A program made the position numbers and the translations under genes. The notes under the pieces are model-generated. The model saw nothing but the letters and a program-made list of their open reading frames with translations, was not told where the DNA came from and made no database searches. Of a stretch of 18,221 nucleotides of DNA, positions 7,915 to 16,906 are shown piece after piece; position 1 is the stretch's first letter, and every line of letters begins with the position of its first letter. Origin of the DNA: Betaproteobacteria bacterium (GTDB lineage Bacteria; Pseudomonadota; Gammaproteobacteria; Burkholderiales; SG8-41). The stretch is from contig JANXSE010000297.1 in the NCBI GenBank assembly GCA_025356695.1, positions 1-18,221 of the forward strand, given 5' to 3'.

Positions 7915-9438
7915 CTAGCCCGCAGTTTCGCGCGCGGCGCCGCCGCCGGCGATGCGGCCGAATACCACCGGATCGGCTGACGAGTTGCCGCCGATGCGTG
8001 CCGCGCCATGAATGCCGCCGGTGACTTCGCCCGCCGCGTACAGGCGCGGTATCGCGCGGCCCCAGAGGTCGATCACGCGCGCCGTGGCATCGATGCGCAG
8101 CCCGCCCATCGTGTGGTGCACCGATGGCCAGTTCGGAATCGCATACCACGGACCGCCGTCGAACAGCGCCACGTTGGCCGCAACGGGCCGGCTGAAATCC
8201 GGGTCTTTGCGCTCGCGCAGCATTTGCGCGTAGCGTTGCGCGGTTTCCTCGAGCGTTGTTGCAATGCCGGCGGCGGCCGCCAGCTCGCGCAGACTGTCGG
8301 CGCGCAGAATGCGGCGGCGTTCGATTAATTGCGGCAATTCAACACGGTTGCGTTCCGCATCCTGTTGCAGCAGCATAGCCTGATTGAAGATGGTGAAAGT
8401 CGGCCGCTCGCCGGTCGCCATTTCCATGCGCGAGACATGATCGTGCGGTGCCATTTCATTGACAAAGCGGCGGCCGTTTTTTGCTACCAGCATGGCGCCG
8501 CTGCGCCGGATCTGCAGCGCGTAAGAGGTTGCGGTGTCGAGCGCGCCGGTGGCCGGGTCGCCGTAAGGATGCACTTCGATGAATTCAAGCTGCAGCGCAT
8601 CGGCGCCGGTCGCCTGCGCCAGACGGATCATTTCACCGGTGGCGCCGCGCTGATTGGTCGTGTTGTAAGCGGCGGTGAGGATCGGCCGGAATGCAGAGCG
8701 CATGGCGACATCGGCGCCGAACCCGCCTGACGCGATGATGACCGCGCGGCGTGCGCACCATTGTTGCGTTCCCTGCGGCGTGTGCACTTCGATGCCGGTC
8801 ACCGGCCCTTCGGCATTGCGTCGCCACAGGCGCGACACCGCGTGTTCGAAATGAAAGCGCGTGTTGTGCGCGCCGGCGATGCGGCGCAACGCCTCGATGT
8901 AATCGATGCCGCGCCCGCTTGGCGCGTAGTGCATGCGGTAGTTCGATGAGCCCTGGCGGTGAATCACATCGCGCAGTTTCAGACCGCCGCGTTCGATCAT
9001 CCAGTCGAGTGCCGCCGGCGCGCCGTTGACCAGCGTATCGACCAGCGCCGGATCGCTGTAGCCGTCGCCGGCCTCGAGGATGTCGCGTGCGTGCTGCGCC
9101 GCGCTGTCGTCGCCAAGATTGAATTTGCGCCGCAGTTGCAGCGAACTGTCCCACGCCGCGTAGTCGCCGAGGTTGATCGCTGAATTACCACCGGCCGCGG
9201 GCATTTTTTCCAGCACCGCGACGGTACTGCCGCCTTCGGCAGCGGCAGCGGCTGCTGCGCAGCCGGCGAAACCGGAGCCGATAACGATCACATCGACCGT
9301 GATGTCCCAGTTGAGCGGCTGCGCGCGCCCGTCGGCGGCTTGCGCCAGCGCGCGTAACGGTGCGGCGGCAGCGATGCCGGCGCCGGCGGTGAGCAGGAAC
9401 TGCCGGCGTTGGCCGGACGGGCGGCGATCTTCAGTCAT
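7915..9438 (-). CDS. Tat-exported FAD-dependent oxidoreductase, flavocytochrome c/fumarate reductase-like
   Basis: 507 residues from ATG 9438, preceded by GAGAGG at good spacing; the in-frame TTG at 9444 is less likely. Twin arginines in 'QRRQFLLTAG' (Arg11/Arg12) plus a hydrophobic stretch and ALA-QA mark a Tat signal, implying export with bound FAD. The dinucleotide fold GSGFAG is at residues 54-59. Family landmarks are 'AAGGNSAIN', 'HHTMGGL' and the C-terminal 'GEVTGGIHGAARIGGNS' loop. 'DPDFSR' places an Arg where fumarate/urocanate reductases have their catalytic Arg. There are no heme motifs, so electrons must come from or go to a partner. The substrate is unknown: fumarate-like acids, urocanate or ketosteroids are family options. 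It converges on the selenoprotein gene (37 bp) and is divergent from the kelch gene. Confidence 0.85.
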   Translation of the reverse strand: MTEDRRPSGQRRQFLLTAGAGIAAAAPLRALAQAADGRAQPLNWDITVDVIVIGSGFAGCAAAAAAAEGGSTVAVLEKMPAAGGNSAINLGDYAAWDSSLQLRRKFNLGDDSAAQHARDILEAGDGYSDPALVDTLVNGAPAALDWMIERGGLKLRDVIHRQGSSNYRMHYAPSGRGIDYIEALRRIAGAHNTRFHFEHAVSRLWRRNAEGPVTGIEVHTPQGTQQWCARRAVIIASGGFGADVAMRSAFRPILTAAYNTTNQRGATGEMIRLAQATGADALQLEFIEVHPYGDPATGALDTATSYALQIRRSGAMLVAKNGRRFVNEMAPHDHVSRMEMATGERPTFTIFNQAMLLQQDAERNRVELPQLIERRRILRADSLRELAAAAGIATTLEETAQRYAQMLRERKDPDFSRPVAANVALFDGGPWYAIPNWPSVHHTMGGLRIDATARVIDLWGRAIPRLYAAGEVTGGIHGAARIGGNSSADPVVFGRIAGGGAARETAG

Positions 9439-9576
9439 CAGCAACCTCTCGGGATGGATGGCGCGCGCTTCGATTGCGGCGGGCGGCGCGCTGCGTCATT
9501 ATAGCGGCGGTGTGTACTGCCGCCGTCACGCAAGCGGTTGCAGCGCGCCGGGTCCGGTCTGCTATCGAGGAGAGTC
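9439..9576. promoter_or_regulatory. Divergent intergenic region between flavoprotein and kelch genes
   Basis: These 138 bp must hold promoters for both genes. The only AT-rich spot is CATTATAG at 9497-9504, a possible -10 for the kelch gene. No convincing -35 was found at normal spacing (TTGCGG at 9474-9479 is 19 bp away). No clear operator repeats were seen. Confidence 0.35.
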
Positions 9577-10626
9577 ATGAGTCATTTTTTTGCAAAAAGC
9601 GCCTTTACGGCGCTGGCTTTTGTATTGGGATTGATGTTCGCTGCTGCCGCCACGGCACAACCCTCCGGCGTGTGGAGCAAAGCCGCGCCGTTTCCGGAGC
9701 CCAGCGAGGAGCTCTATTCAATTGTCGCCAACGGCAGGATCCACGTCTTCGGCGGGTACGCCAACCGCGCGCCCAAAGGCCTGGTCTTCGAATACGATCC
9801 GGCCACCGACCAATGGACGCGCAAAAAGAACATGGTGCTGCCGGCGCACCACACGGCGCTGGCGACGTTGAACGGCAAAATCTATGTGTTCGGCGGTTAT
9901 GCCGCGTCCAATACGGCAAGGTCGGGCTGGCTGCCGATCGACAACACCTGGGAATACGATCCCGTCACCGATACATGGCGCGCACTGGCGCCGCTGCCGT
10001 TCGCGCGCGGCTCATCGGTTGCCTATGAGCACAAGGGCCGCATCTACGTGATCGGCGGCAACGGCATGCATCCGGGCGCAAAGCCGGCGCCGTTGTGGTC
10101 GGACATGGCACAACGTTCCTATCCGGATGTCGATGAATACGACCCCGCCACCAATACCTGGCGCGCGCGCACGCCGATGCCGACGCCGCGTAATCATATG
10201 TTTGGCGGCATCGTCGACGGCAAAATTTACGTTATCGGTGGACGTCTCGGCCCGTCATTTATCGGCGCCGCGACCAATGTCGATATCGTCGAGCAATACG
10301 ATCCGGAGGCGGACAAGTGGGGTGTGCCGCAACCGCGCATGCCGACGCCGCGCAGCGGCGGCGGTGCCGCTGTTTACAACGGCCGTATTTATGTCGCCGG
10401 CGGTGAACAGCAGGACCTGCGGCTGTTCGGCGCGTTTCGCGCGCTCGAAGTGTTCGATCCCAAGGCGCAAACGTGGACATCGATGCCGGTGATGCCGACG
10501 CCGCGCCACGGCTTCGCCGCGGCGTTCGTCGGCAATCGCTTCCATGTCATCAGCGGTGAAACGCAGGCAGCGGGCACCGGCGTGTCCGGCGCGACCACCG
10601 CACACGATGTGTTTGAAGTGCAGTAA
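9577..10626 (+). CDS. Secreted kelch-repeat beta-propeller protein
   Basis: 349 residues from ATG 9577, with GAGGAGA immediately upstream. The first ~27 residues are a signal peptide (MSHFFAKSAF..., cleavage near ATA-QP). Six kelch blades can be counted, each with the order 'GKIYV-hydrophobic-GG ... hydrophobic-EYDP-x-T-x-x-W' and a MPTPR-type link: HVFGGYANR, YVFGGYAAS, YVIGGNGMH, YVIGGRLGP, YVAGGEQQD, HVISGETQA. Blade six has Ser for the first Gly and lacks the final Trp. Six blades would make one closed propeller of the galactose-oxidase-like/sialate-mutarotase type. No copper or other catalytic ligands are recognisable, so binding or scaffolding is the safest reading. It probably begins a (+) operon with the Bug-type protein 37 bp downstream. 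Confidence 0.88.
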   Translation: MSHFFAKSAFTALAFVLGLMFAAAATAQPSGVWSKAAPFPEPSEELYSIVANGRIHVFGGYANRAPKGLVFEYDPATDQWTRKKNMVLPAHHTALATLNGKIYVFGGYAASNTARSGWLPIDNTWEYDPVTDTWRALAPLPFARGSSVAYEHKGRIYVIGGNGMHPGAKPAPLWSDMAQRSYPDVDEYDPATNTWRARTPMPTPRNHMFGGIVDGKIYVIGGRLGPSFIGAATNVDIVEQYDPEADKWGVPQPRMPTPRSGGGAAVYNGRIYVAGGEQQDLRLFGAFRALEVFDPKAQTWTSMPVMPTPRHGFAAAFVGNRFHVISGETQAAGTGVSGATTAHDVFEVQ

Positions 10627-10663
10627 CGCCCGTCCCCGATAATCAGGCGCGAACGCCCAAACG

Positions 10664-11626
10664 ATGATGAAACTCGCATTGCCTGCAACATTGTCTGCAA
10701 CGCTATTCGCGGTCTGTTGTCATGCACAGACGTATCCGTCGAAATCCGTGCGCATCGTCGTGCCGTTTACGCCGGGCGGGGCGGTCGATATTGTCGGTCG
10801 TACGCTGGGCGAAAAACTGTCGGCAAGCCTGGGCCAGCCGTTTGTTGTCGATAACCGGCCGGGTGCCGGCGGCATTGTCGGCGCCGAAATCGTCGCGCGT
10901 TCGGCGCCCGACGGCTACACGCTGCTGGCGGTGTCGTCGGCGCATGCCACCAACCCGACGCTGTTCGCAAAAATCTCCTACAACACCGAGCGCGATTTCG
11001 CGCCGGTGAGCCTCGTTGCCAGCAGTTCGTACATGCTGGTGGCGCATCCGAGTGTGCCGGTGCGCACCGTGCGCGAACTCATCGCTTTTGCCAAGGCGCG
11101 GCCGGGCCAGATGAATTACGCCGGTGGCGCGGTCGCCAGTCTGCCGCATCTGTCGGGTGAGCTCTTCAACCTGATGGCCGGCGTGAAATTGATTTACGTG
11201 CCGTACAAAGGCTCGGCACAGGTGACCACCGCGGTGCTCGGCGGCGAGGTGCCGTTGATGTTCAGCAACATGCTGGCGATCATGCCCTTTGTGCATGCGG
11301 GGCGCTTCCGCGCACTGGGCGTCACCGGCATGAACCGCGTGCCCGCCGCGCCGGAGGTGCCGACTATCCACGAATCGGGGCTGCCTGGATACGAGGTTGC
11401 CGGCTGGTACGGGCTGCTCGCGCCGGCCGGCACGCCGCGCGAAATCGTTCTGCGCCTGAATGCGCAGATCGTGGCGGCCATGCGCGCGCCCGATATCGTC
11501 AAACGCTATTCGAGCGAAGGCGCCGACCCGGTCGGTTCGACGCCCGAGGCGTTTGCCGAAGTCATCACGCGCGATATCGCCAAATGGGCGAAAGTGATAA
11601 AAGCGTCGGGCGCGCGCGTGGAGTAA
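10664..11626 (+). CDS. Bug-family tripartite tricarboxylate transporter substrate-binding protein
   Basis: 320 residues. The signal peptide ends near CHA-QT (~22). Family signatures are clear: 'YPSKSVRIVVPFTPGGAVDIVGR' at the mature N-terminus, 'VVDNRPGAGGIVGAEIVA' about 35 residues on, 'APDGYTLL', 'YVPYKGSAQ' and 'WYGLLAPAGTP'. Bug (TctC-type) proteins capture carboxylates or related small organics in the periplasm; most are orphans without an adjacent TctA/TctB permease, as here. The position between kelch and amidohydrolase genes suggests the ligand is linked to that pathway. There is no strong Shine-Dalgarno, and ATG 10667 is an equally possible start. Confidence 0.93.
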   Translation: MMKLALPATLSATLFAVCCHAQTYPSKSVRIVVPFTPGGAVDIVGRTLGEKLSASLGQPFVVDNRPGAGGIVGAEIVARSAPDGYTLLAVSSAHATNPTLFAKISYNTERDFAPVSLVASSSYMLVAHPSVPVRTVRELIAFAKARPGQMNYAGGAVASLPHLSGELFNLMAGVKLIYVPYKGSAQVTTAVLGGEVPLMFSNMLAIMPFVHAGRFRALGVTGMNRVPAAPEVPTIHESGLPGYEVAGWYGLLAPAGTPREIVLRLNAQIVAAMRAPDIVKRYSSEGADPVGSTPEAFAEVITRDIAKWAKVIKASGARVE

Positions 11627-11691
11627 GGTATTGCCGCGCCGGCCGCGGTCAGAATAAACAGGACTTCAAAACCGCAAACAGGGGAGACCAC

Positions 11692-12672
11692 ATGATCACG
11701 CGACGCAAATTTCTCGAATGGTCCACCGCCGCCGGCGCGGCCTTGCTGGCGCGCCAGGGCTGGGCCGTCGAAGCGCCGACGCTGCTGCCGGCGCAACCGC
11801 GCGTGAAGCCGGGTTTCGAGGTGCCGGCCGGCGCCTGCGACACGCATGTGCATATCGTCGGTGCCGCCGACCGTTATCCGTTCGTCGCCAAACGCGCCTA
11901 CACGCCGCCCGAGGCCTCGGTCGATCAATTGCGCGCTTTGCACCGCAGTCTGGGCATTGAGCGTGTGGTCGTTGTGCAGCCGAGTTTCTACGGCACCGAC
12001 AATACATGCACGATGGATGCGGTGAAGAGCATGGGCCGCACGGCGCGGGCCATCGTCGTCATCGACGAAAAAACGCCGGAGGCCGAACTCGAGTCGATGC
12101 GGCGCGCCGGCGCCTGCGGCGTGCGCCTGAACCTTGCCACCGCGGGCGTCAACGATCCGGTCGCCTCCGCGCGTTTTCTGCGCAGCGCGGTCGAGCGCAT
12201 CCGCCCGCATGGCTGGCATGTGCAGCTCAATACCGAACCGAAAATCATTGCCGCGCTGAAAAAAGAATTCGACAGCCTGCCGGTGATGATCGTGTTCGAT
12301 CACTTCGGCGGGGCCGATGCGGCACGCGGCGTCAGGGATCCGGGCTTCGATGCGCTGCTCGATCTGGTCAAGGCGGGCAAGGCCTATGTGAAGATTTCGG
12401 CGACGAATCTCTTCTTCACCGATCCGCCGCATTTTGCCGGCTACGCCGAGATGGCGAAGACGCTGATCGCCGCCAACCCCGATCGTATCCTGTGGGGCTC
12501 GAACTGGCCGCATCCGGCGGCGCGTCCGCCCGGCCATGATTTTTCGCAACTGCTGCCGTGGCGCGACATCGACGACGCGGTGGTGATGAACCTGCTGCCG
12601 CTGTGGGAGCCGAACGCCGAAGTGCGCCGGAAAATCCTCGTCGATAATCCCGCGCGTTTGTTCGGGTTCTGA
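11692..12672 (+). CDS. Tat-exported amidohydrolase_2 family hydrolase (2-pyrone-4,6-dicarboxylate lactonase-like)
   Basis: 326 residues from ATG 11692, preceded by GGGGAG. The N-terminus 'ITRRKFLEW' (Arg4/Arg5) followed by a hydrophobic segment is a Tat signal, unusual for this mostly cytosolic family. The TIM-barrel metal/substrate motif HxH is CDTHVH (His52, His54). Later landmarks are 'VVVVQPSFYGTDN', 'VFDHFGG' and the strand-8 motif WGSNWPHP (Trp268-His274). In LigI and relatives strand 8 usually carries Asp (GTDWP); here it is Asn271. The reaction is likely hydrolysis of a lactone or similar ester, possibly of an aromatic breakdown product; this is inference from the family. The cytochrome gene starts 2 bp after the stop, so the two are probably translated together. 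Confidence 0.85.
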   Translation: MITRRKFLEWSTAAGAALLARQGWAVEAPTLLPAQPRVKPGFEVPAGACDTHVHIVGAADRYPFVAKRAYTPPEASVDQLRALHRSLGIERVVVVQPSFYGTDNTCTMDAVKSMGRTARAIVVIDEKTPEAELESMRRAGACGVRLNLATAGVNDPVASARFLRSAVERIRPHGWHVQLNTEPKIIAALKKEFDSLPVMIVFDHFGGADAARGVRDPGFDALLDLVKAGKAYVKISATNLFFTDPPHFAGYAEMAKTLIAANPDRILWGSNWPHPAARPPGHDFSQLLPWRDIDDAVVMNLLPLWEPNAEVRRKILVDNPARLFGF

Positions 12673-12674
12673 TC

Positions 12675-13169
12675 ATGTCTATGAAAATCATTGTCGCTGT
12701 CGTGCTTGCATTGAGTCTGCAAATATCGGCGCTGACGGCGCGCGCCGCCGACGCCGAAGATCTGGCCGAGGGCCTGCGCCTCTTCACGCAGAAGGGCAAC
12801 TGCCAGGGCTGCCACGGCTGGGCCGGCGACGGCCGCAAGATGGACAACCAGATGCCCTCGGGGGCCAACCTGCGCGAAAGCCAGCTCGACCGCAGCAACA
12901 TGATGATGACCATCAAGTGCGGACGGCCCGGGCGCGGCATGCCGGCCTACGACCGGCTCGCTTACAGCGATGGCCGCTGCTACGGCCAGAAAAAGGCCGA
13001 TCTTCAGGGGGTGAGCCTGGAGGACCCGCCGGCGACGCTGCAGCCGCGTGAAATGGAAACGCTGGTCGATTTCCTGTTTGCAAAAATCGTCAAGCAGGGG
13101 CCGATGGACCGCGCCAAATGCGCGGCCTATTGGGGCAGCGACGCCGAGGTCTGCCGAGAGTTCAAGTAG
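12675..13169 (+). CDS. Periplasmic monoheme c-type cytochrome
   Basis: 164 residues. A signal peptide (MSMKIIVAVVLALSLQ... ARA-AD, ~24) precedes one heme site, CQGCH (Cys43, Cys46, His47). Met89 in 'GRGMPAYD' is the likely sixth ligand, giving a class I cytochrome. Four further cysteines (82, 102, 149, 160) could form two disulfides. ATG 12681 is an alternative start. It is only 2 bp from the amidohydrolase stop, with no good Shine-Dalgarno, so translational coupling is likely. It plausibly accepts electrons from a periplasmic dehydrogenase; candidates in this window are the PQQ enzyme or the flavoprotein, but the partner is inferred only. Confidence 0.9.
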   Translation: MSMKIIVAVVLALSLQISALTARAADAEDLAEGLRLFTQKGNCQGCHGWAGDGRKMDNQMPSGANLRESQLDRSNMMMTIKCGRPGRGMPAYDRLAYSDGRCYGQKKADLQGVSLEDPPATLQPREMETLVDFLFAKIVKQGPMDRAKCAAYWGSDAEVCREFK

Positions 13170-13175
13170 GCGTGG

Positions 13176-13194
13176 CGGGGGGCGATGCCTCCCG
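13176..13194 (+). terminator. Weak possible terminator after the cytochrome gene
   Basis: A 7-bp stem with one G-T wobble (CGGGGGG at 13176-13182, CCTCCCG at 13188-13194) has a 5-nt loop and is followed by only TTT. It lies just after the cytochrome stop, where a transcription boundary before the ABC genes would be reasonable. Confidence 0.3.
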
Positions 13195-13243
13195 TTTCGG
13201 TGCGGGATGTCCGGCAAAGTTCATACAACGCGGCGCCGGCTTC

Positions 13244-13252
13244 TGCTATCTT
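13244..13252 (+). promoter_or_regulatory. Possible extended -10 promoter giving a leaderless ABC operon mRNA
   Basis: TGC-TATCTT (13244-13252) has the TGn extension of an extended -10 and ends 7 nt before the ATG at 13260. There is no Shine-Dalgarno in the short gap. Transcription would start at or next to the ATG. No -35 is found at normal spacing. Confidence 0.35.
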
Positions 13253-13259
13253 CGCGCCC

Positions 13260-14182
<923 letters not shown>

Positions 14183-14186
<4 letters not shown>

Positions 14187-14944
14187 ACCTGCACGCAGTC
14201 CGCGCAATTTACGCTTTCGAGATGGCGCGCACGCGGCGCACGCTGTTCCAGAGCATCATCGCGCCGGTGATTTCCACTTCGCTCTATTTCGTCGTATTCG
14301 GTGCAGCGATCGGCTCGCGCATCTCCGAGGTCGACGGCATCAGCTACGGCGCCTTCATCGTGCCCGGGCTGATCATGCTGTCGCTCTTGACGCAAAGCGT
14401 GTCCAACGCCTCGTTCGGCATCTACTTTCCGAAATTCACCGGCACCATCTACGAACTGCTGTCGGCGCCGGTGTCGTTTTTTGAAATCGTGCTGAGCTAC
14501 GTCGGGGCCGCGGCGACCAAATCCATCTTGCTGGGTGTGATCATACTGGCCACCGCTTGCCTGTTCGTGCCGGTGCGCATCGACCATCCGGTGTGGATGG
14601 TCGTGTTTCTCGTGCTCACGGCGGTGACCTTCAGCCTGCTCGGTTTCGTCATCGGCATCTGGGCCGACAATTTCGAGAAGCTGCAATTCGTGCCGCTGAT
14701 CGTCATCACCCCGCTGACCTTTCTCGGCGGCAGTTTTTATTCGATCCACATGCTGCCGCCGTTCTGGCAGACGGTCACGCTGTTCAACCCGGTGGTTTAT
14801 CTCGTCAGCGGATTTCGCTGGAGCTTCTACGGCATTGCCGACGTCCATGTCGGCGTCAGCCTCGTCATGACGGTCGTTTTTCTGACGGTGTTTCTGGCGA
14901 TCGTGGCGTGGATGTTCAGGACCGGCTACCGGCTGAAGGCCTGA
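14183..14944 (+). CDS. ABC-2 type transporter permease (YadH-like)
   Basis: 253 residues. Its ATG overlaps the ATPase stop by 4 bp (ATGA), typical of translational coupling. About six membrane segments are visible (around residues 24-45, 55-78, 100-130, 133-160, 170-192 and 225-247), with the ABC-2 family motif '[21 protein letters not shown]' near the fifth, followed by '[13 protein letters not shown]'. This arrangement is that of YadH/NodJ/DrrB permeases, and the size fits. It would form a homodimer with two ATPase subunits. A strong hairpin follows 13 bp after the stop and ends the unit. Confidence 0.93.
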
Positions 14945-14957
14945 CGGACACGCAAAA

Positions 14958-14983
14958 ACAAGGGAGCCCGCGGGCTCCCTTGT
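14958..14983. terminator. Bidirectional intrinsic terminator between ABC permease and PQQ dehydrogenase
   Basis: A fully self-complementary 26-mer (14958-14983, arms ACAAGGGAGCCCG and CGGGCTCCCTTGT) is followed by TCATTTTGTTT on the + strand. On the - strand the stem is followed by TTTTGCG. It separates two convergent genes and can serve both. Confidence 0.85.
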
Positions 14984-15005
14984 TCATTTTGTTTGCCTTG
15001 GCAAA

Positions 15006-16775
15006 CTAGTTCAGCGCAAATACGAACAGATAGCTTGAGTTCTCGAGTTTGTCGAACTTCACCGGATGCAGGTGGCGGCCGCTCGACTGCACGGCGAGAT
15101 ATTGTTTGCCGCCGATCGAGTAGGTGACCGGCGCGCCCTTCAGAGGCGTGCCGACGTTGAAACGCCACAGTTCTTCCAGCGTCTCGTCCTGGTAGGCGAC
15201 GATCCAGCCGTCCTGCAGCGCCGAGAAGACGACGCCGCCGGCCGTGGCAATGGTGCCCGAACGCACCTCGATCTCGGTCACCGCCTTGGCGATCACCTTG
15301 TGCTTGACGGTGTCGAACGCGGTCACCGAGCCGTAATACAGATCGCTGGTGTAGGTGCGTTTATCGCTGGCCTTCTCGTCGATGTCGCCGCCGCCCTTGA
15401 TGTAGCGTACTTCCGCGCCGTTCTGCGTGAAGCAGCCCTCGGTGCCGGCGCCGTAGGCGATGTTCTTGACGGGATTGAAGGCGGTGGGTTGATGCGCGAT
15501 GCCGCCGTGCCAGGTCGGGCAGGTTTTTTTCATCGGGTCGCCGCGCAGCGAACGCGCCACGGGGTTGTAAATCTGCACGTCAAGCTTCGGATCGTACTCG
15601 ACGGGCATGCCGGTCTTCGGATTGATGCCCTTGGTCCAGTTCACGTCGTTGACGTACTGGTCGGCCTTGATGAATTTTCCATTGGTGCGGTCGAGCGTGT
15701 AGAAAAAGCCGTTGCGCGCAAAGTGCGTGACGACCTTGCGCGTTTTGCCGTCGATCACCGAGTCATGCAGCATGTGAATACCAACTTCGTCGTAGTCCCA
15801 CGAATCGTTCGGCGTGTACTGGAAGTGCCATACGAGTTTGCCGGTGTCGATGTTGATGGCGACCGCCGAGTTGGTGTACAGGTTGTCGCCGGGTCGCGCC
15901 TGCGGATCGTACTGTGGAATCGGATTGCCGGTGCCCCAGATCGTCAGCCGCGTGACCGGGTCATACGAACCCGTTTGCCACAAACCGCCGCCGCCGGTTT
16001 TCCAGGCGTCGTTTTTGTCTTTCCACGTTTCACTGCCGGGCTCGCCGGGCGCCGGCACTGCATACCAGCGCCACAGTTCGTTGCCGGTGCGCGCATCGAG
16101 TGCAGCGATCCAGCCGCGCGTCTTACCGTCGCCGGCGCCGTTGGCGATGATGACCTTGCCGTCGGCAGTGATCGGCGCGGCGTAAAAGCGCTCTTTCTTG
16201 CCGAATTCGTTAGCCACCAGAATTTTCTTGTCCCAGACGATTTCGCCGTTGTCGCGGTTGATGCCGATGACGCGGCCGTCGGGGAGGTTGGCAATGACCA
16301 GGTCTTCCCACAGCGCGATGCCGCGTGAGCGCGGCACGTTGCCCTTGTGTGCCACACCCGGATCGCAGACCCAGACGAAGTCGCCCTTGTTTGGATTACG
16401 CGCATCGATTTTGTAGATCGTGCCCCAGCCGTCGGTGGTGTAGAGGAAGCCGTTATCGATCAGCGGATTGACCTCGCTTTCGGGGCCGTTGGGGCCGACA
16501 TCGGCCATGCCGCCCAGCGCCATCGCCCACACCATGCGCAGGTTCTTCACGTTATCGCGGTTGATCTGTGTCAGCTTGGAATAACGCATCGAGCCGTAAT
16601 CGCCGTTCATCATCAGCCAGTTCTGCGGTTCGTTCTGCGCGTTGAGCAGGCGGTCGCGGTTGACGGTGATGCTGTATTGCGAGGTCGGCGCGGCGCTGGC
16701 CGCCGTGGCGGCGGCGGCATGGATGCCGCAGAGTGCAAGGGCAATTGCGGCGCAATTGCGTACGATTTGTCGCAT
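15006..16775 (-). CDS. Periplasmic PQQ-dependent alcohol dehydrogenase, lanthanide-type Asp-Tyr-Asp motif
   Basis: 589 residues from ATG 16775, with AGGGAGGA (16782-16789) at ideal spacing. A signal peptide ends near ASA-AP (~29). It is an eight-bladed PQQ propeller: 'NWLMMNGDYGSMRYSKLTQINRDN' opens it, as in methanol/ethanol dehydrogenases, and W-docking repeats follow. Active-site landmarks are Asn284 (GTGNP), catalytic Asp327 in WDYDEV, and Arg354 (RNGFFYTLDR). Asp329, two residues after the catalytic Asp, is the extra ligand of XoxF-type lanthanide enzymes. Two departures are noted: the usual Glu of the GAE motif is Asp216 (NGAGDG), and the vicinal Cys-Cys disulfide is replaced by Gly145-Asn146 near 'NVPRSRG'. 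There is no C-terminal heme domain, so an external cytochrome is needed. No xoxG/xoxJ or pqq genes are nearby. Confidence 0.9.
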   Translation of the reverse strand: MRQIVRNCAAIALALCGIHAAAATAASAAPTSQYSITVNRDRLLNAQNEPQNWLMMNGDYGSMRYSKLTQINRDNVKNLRMVWAMALGGMADVGPNGPESEVNPLIDNGFLYTTDGWGTIYKIDARNPNKGDFVWVCDPGVAHKGNVPRSRGIALWEDLVIANLPDGRVIGINRDNGEIVWDKKILVANEFGKKERFYAAPITADGKVIIANGAGDGKTRGWIAALDARTGNELWRWYAVPAPGEPGSETWKDKNDAWKTGGGGLWQTGSYDPVTRLTIWGTGNPIPQYDPQARPGDNLYTNSAVAINIDTGKLVWHFQYTPNDSWDYDEVGIHMLHDSVIDGKTRKVVTHFARNGFFYTLDRTNGKFIKADQYVNDVNWTKGINPKTGMPVEYDPKLDVQIYNPVARSLRGDPMKKTCPTWHGGIAHQPTAFNPVKNIAYGAGTEGCFTQNGAEVRYIKGGGDIDEKASDKRTYTSDLYYGSVTAFDTVKHKVIAKAVTEIEVRSGTIATAGGVVFSALQDGWIVAYQDETLEELWRFNVGTPLKGAPVTYSIGGKQYLAVQSSGRHLHPVKFDKLENSSYLFVFALN

Positions 16776-16906
16776 GGAAAGTCCTCCCTGGATGTGCAGA
16801 TCTGCGGCGGGCTCGAGCGGCCCCGGTTATTCCGCAGCTAGGCGCAATTTGCCACCCGTGGGGCGGCCTGTCAAAGTGCATTTCAAAGCGCCGGCACGCC
16901 GCCCAG

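Noticed and set aside
9439..9444. TTG start two codons upstream for the flavoprotein
   Set aside because: ATG 9438 has better spacing from GAGAGG, and the TTG would add only two residues.
10703..11371. 222-residue minus-strand ORF within the Bug gene
   Set aside because: It is fully antisense to a well-recognised Bug protein and has a His/Arg-rich composition typical of shadow frames.
15066..16328. 420-residue plus-strand ORF
   Set aside because: It is antisense to the clearly recognised PQQ dehydrogenase and has shadow-like Val/Arg/Gly composition.
16735..16760. Short direct repeat GCAATTGCG near the dehydrogenase start
   Set aside because: The two copies lie in the signal-peptide codons (Asn-Cys-Ala-Ala-Ile-Ala), where Ala-rich coding explains them. 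No sign of regulation was seen.
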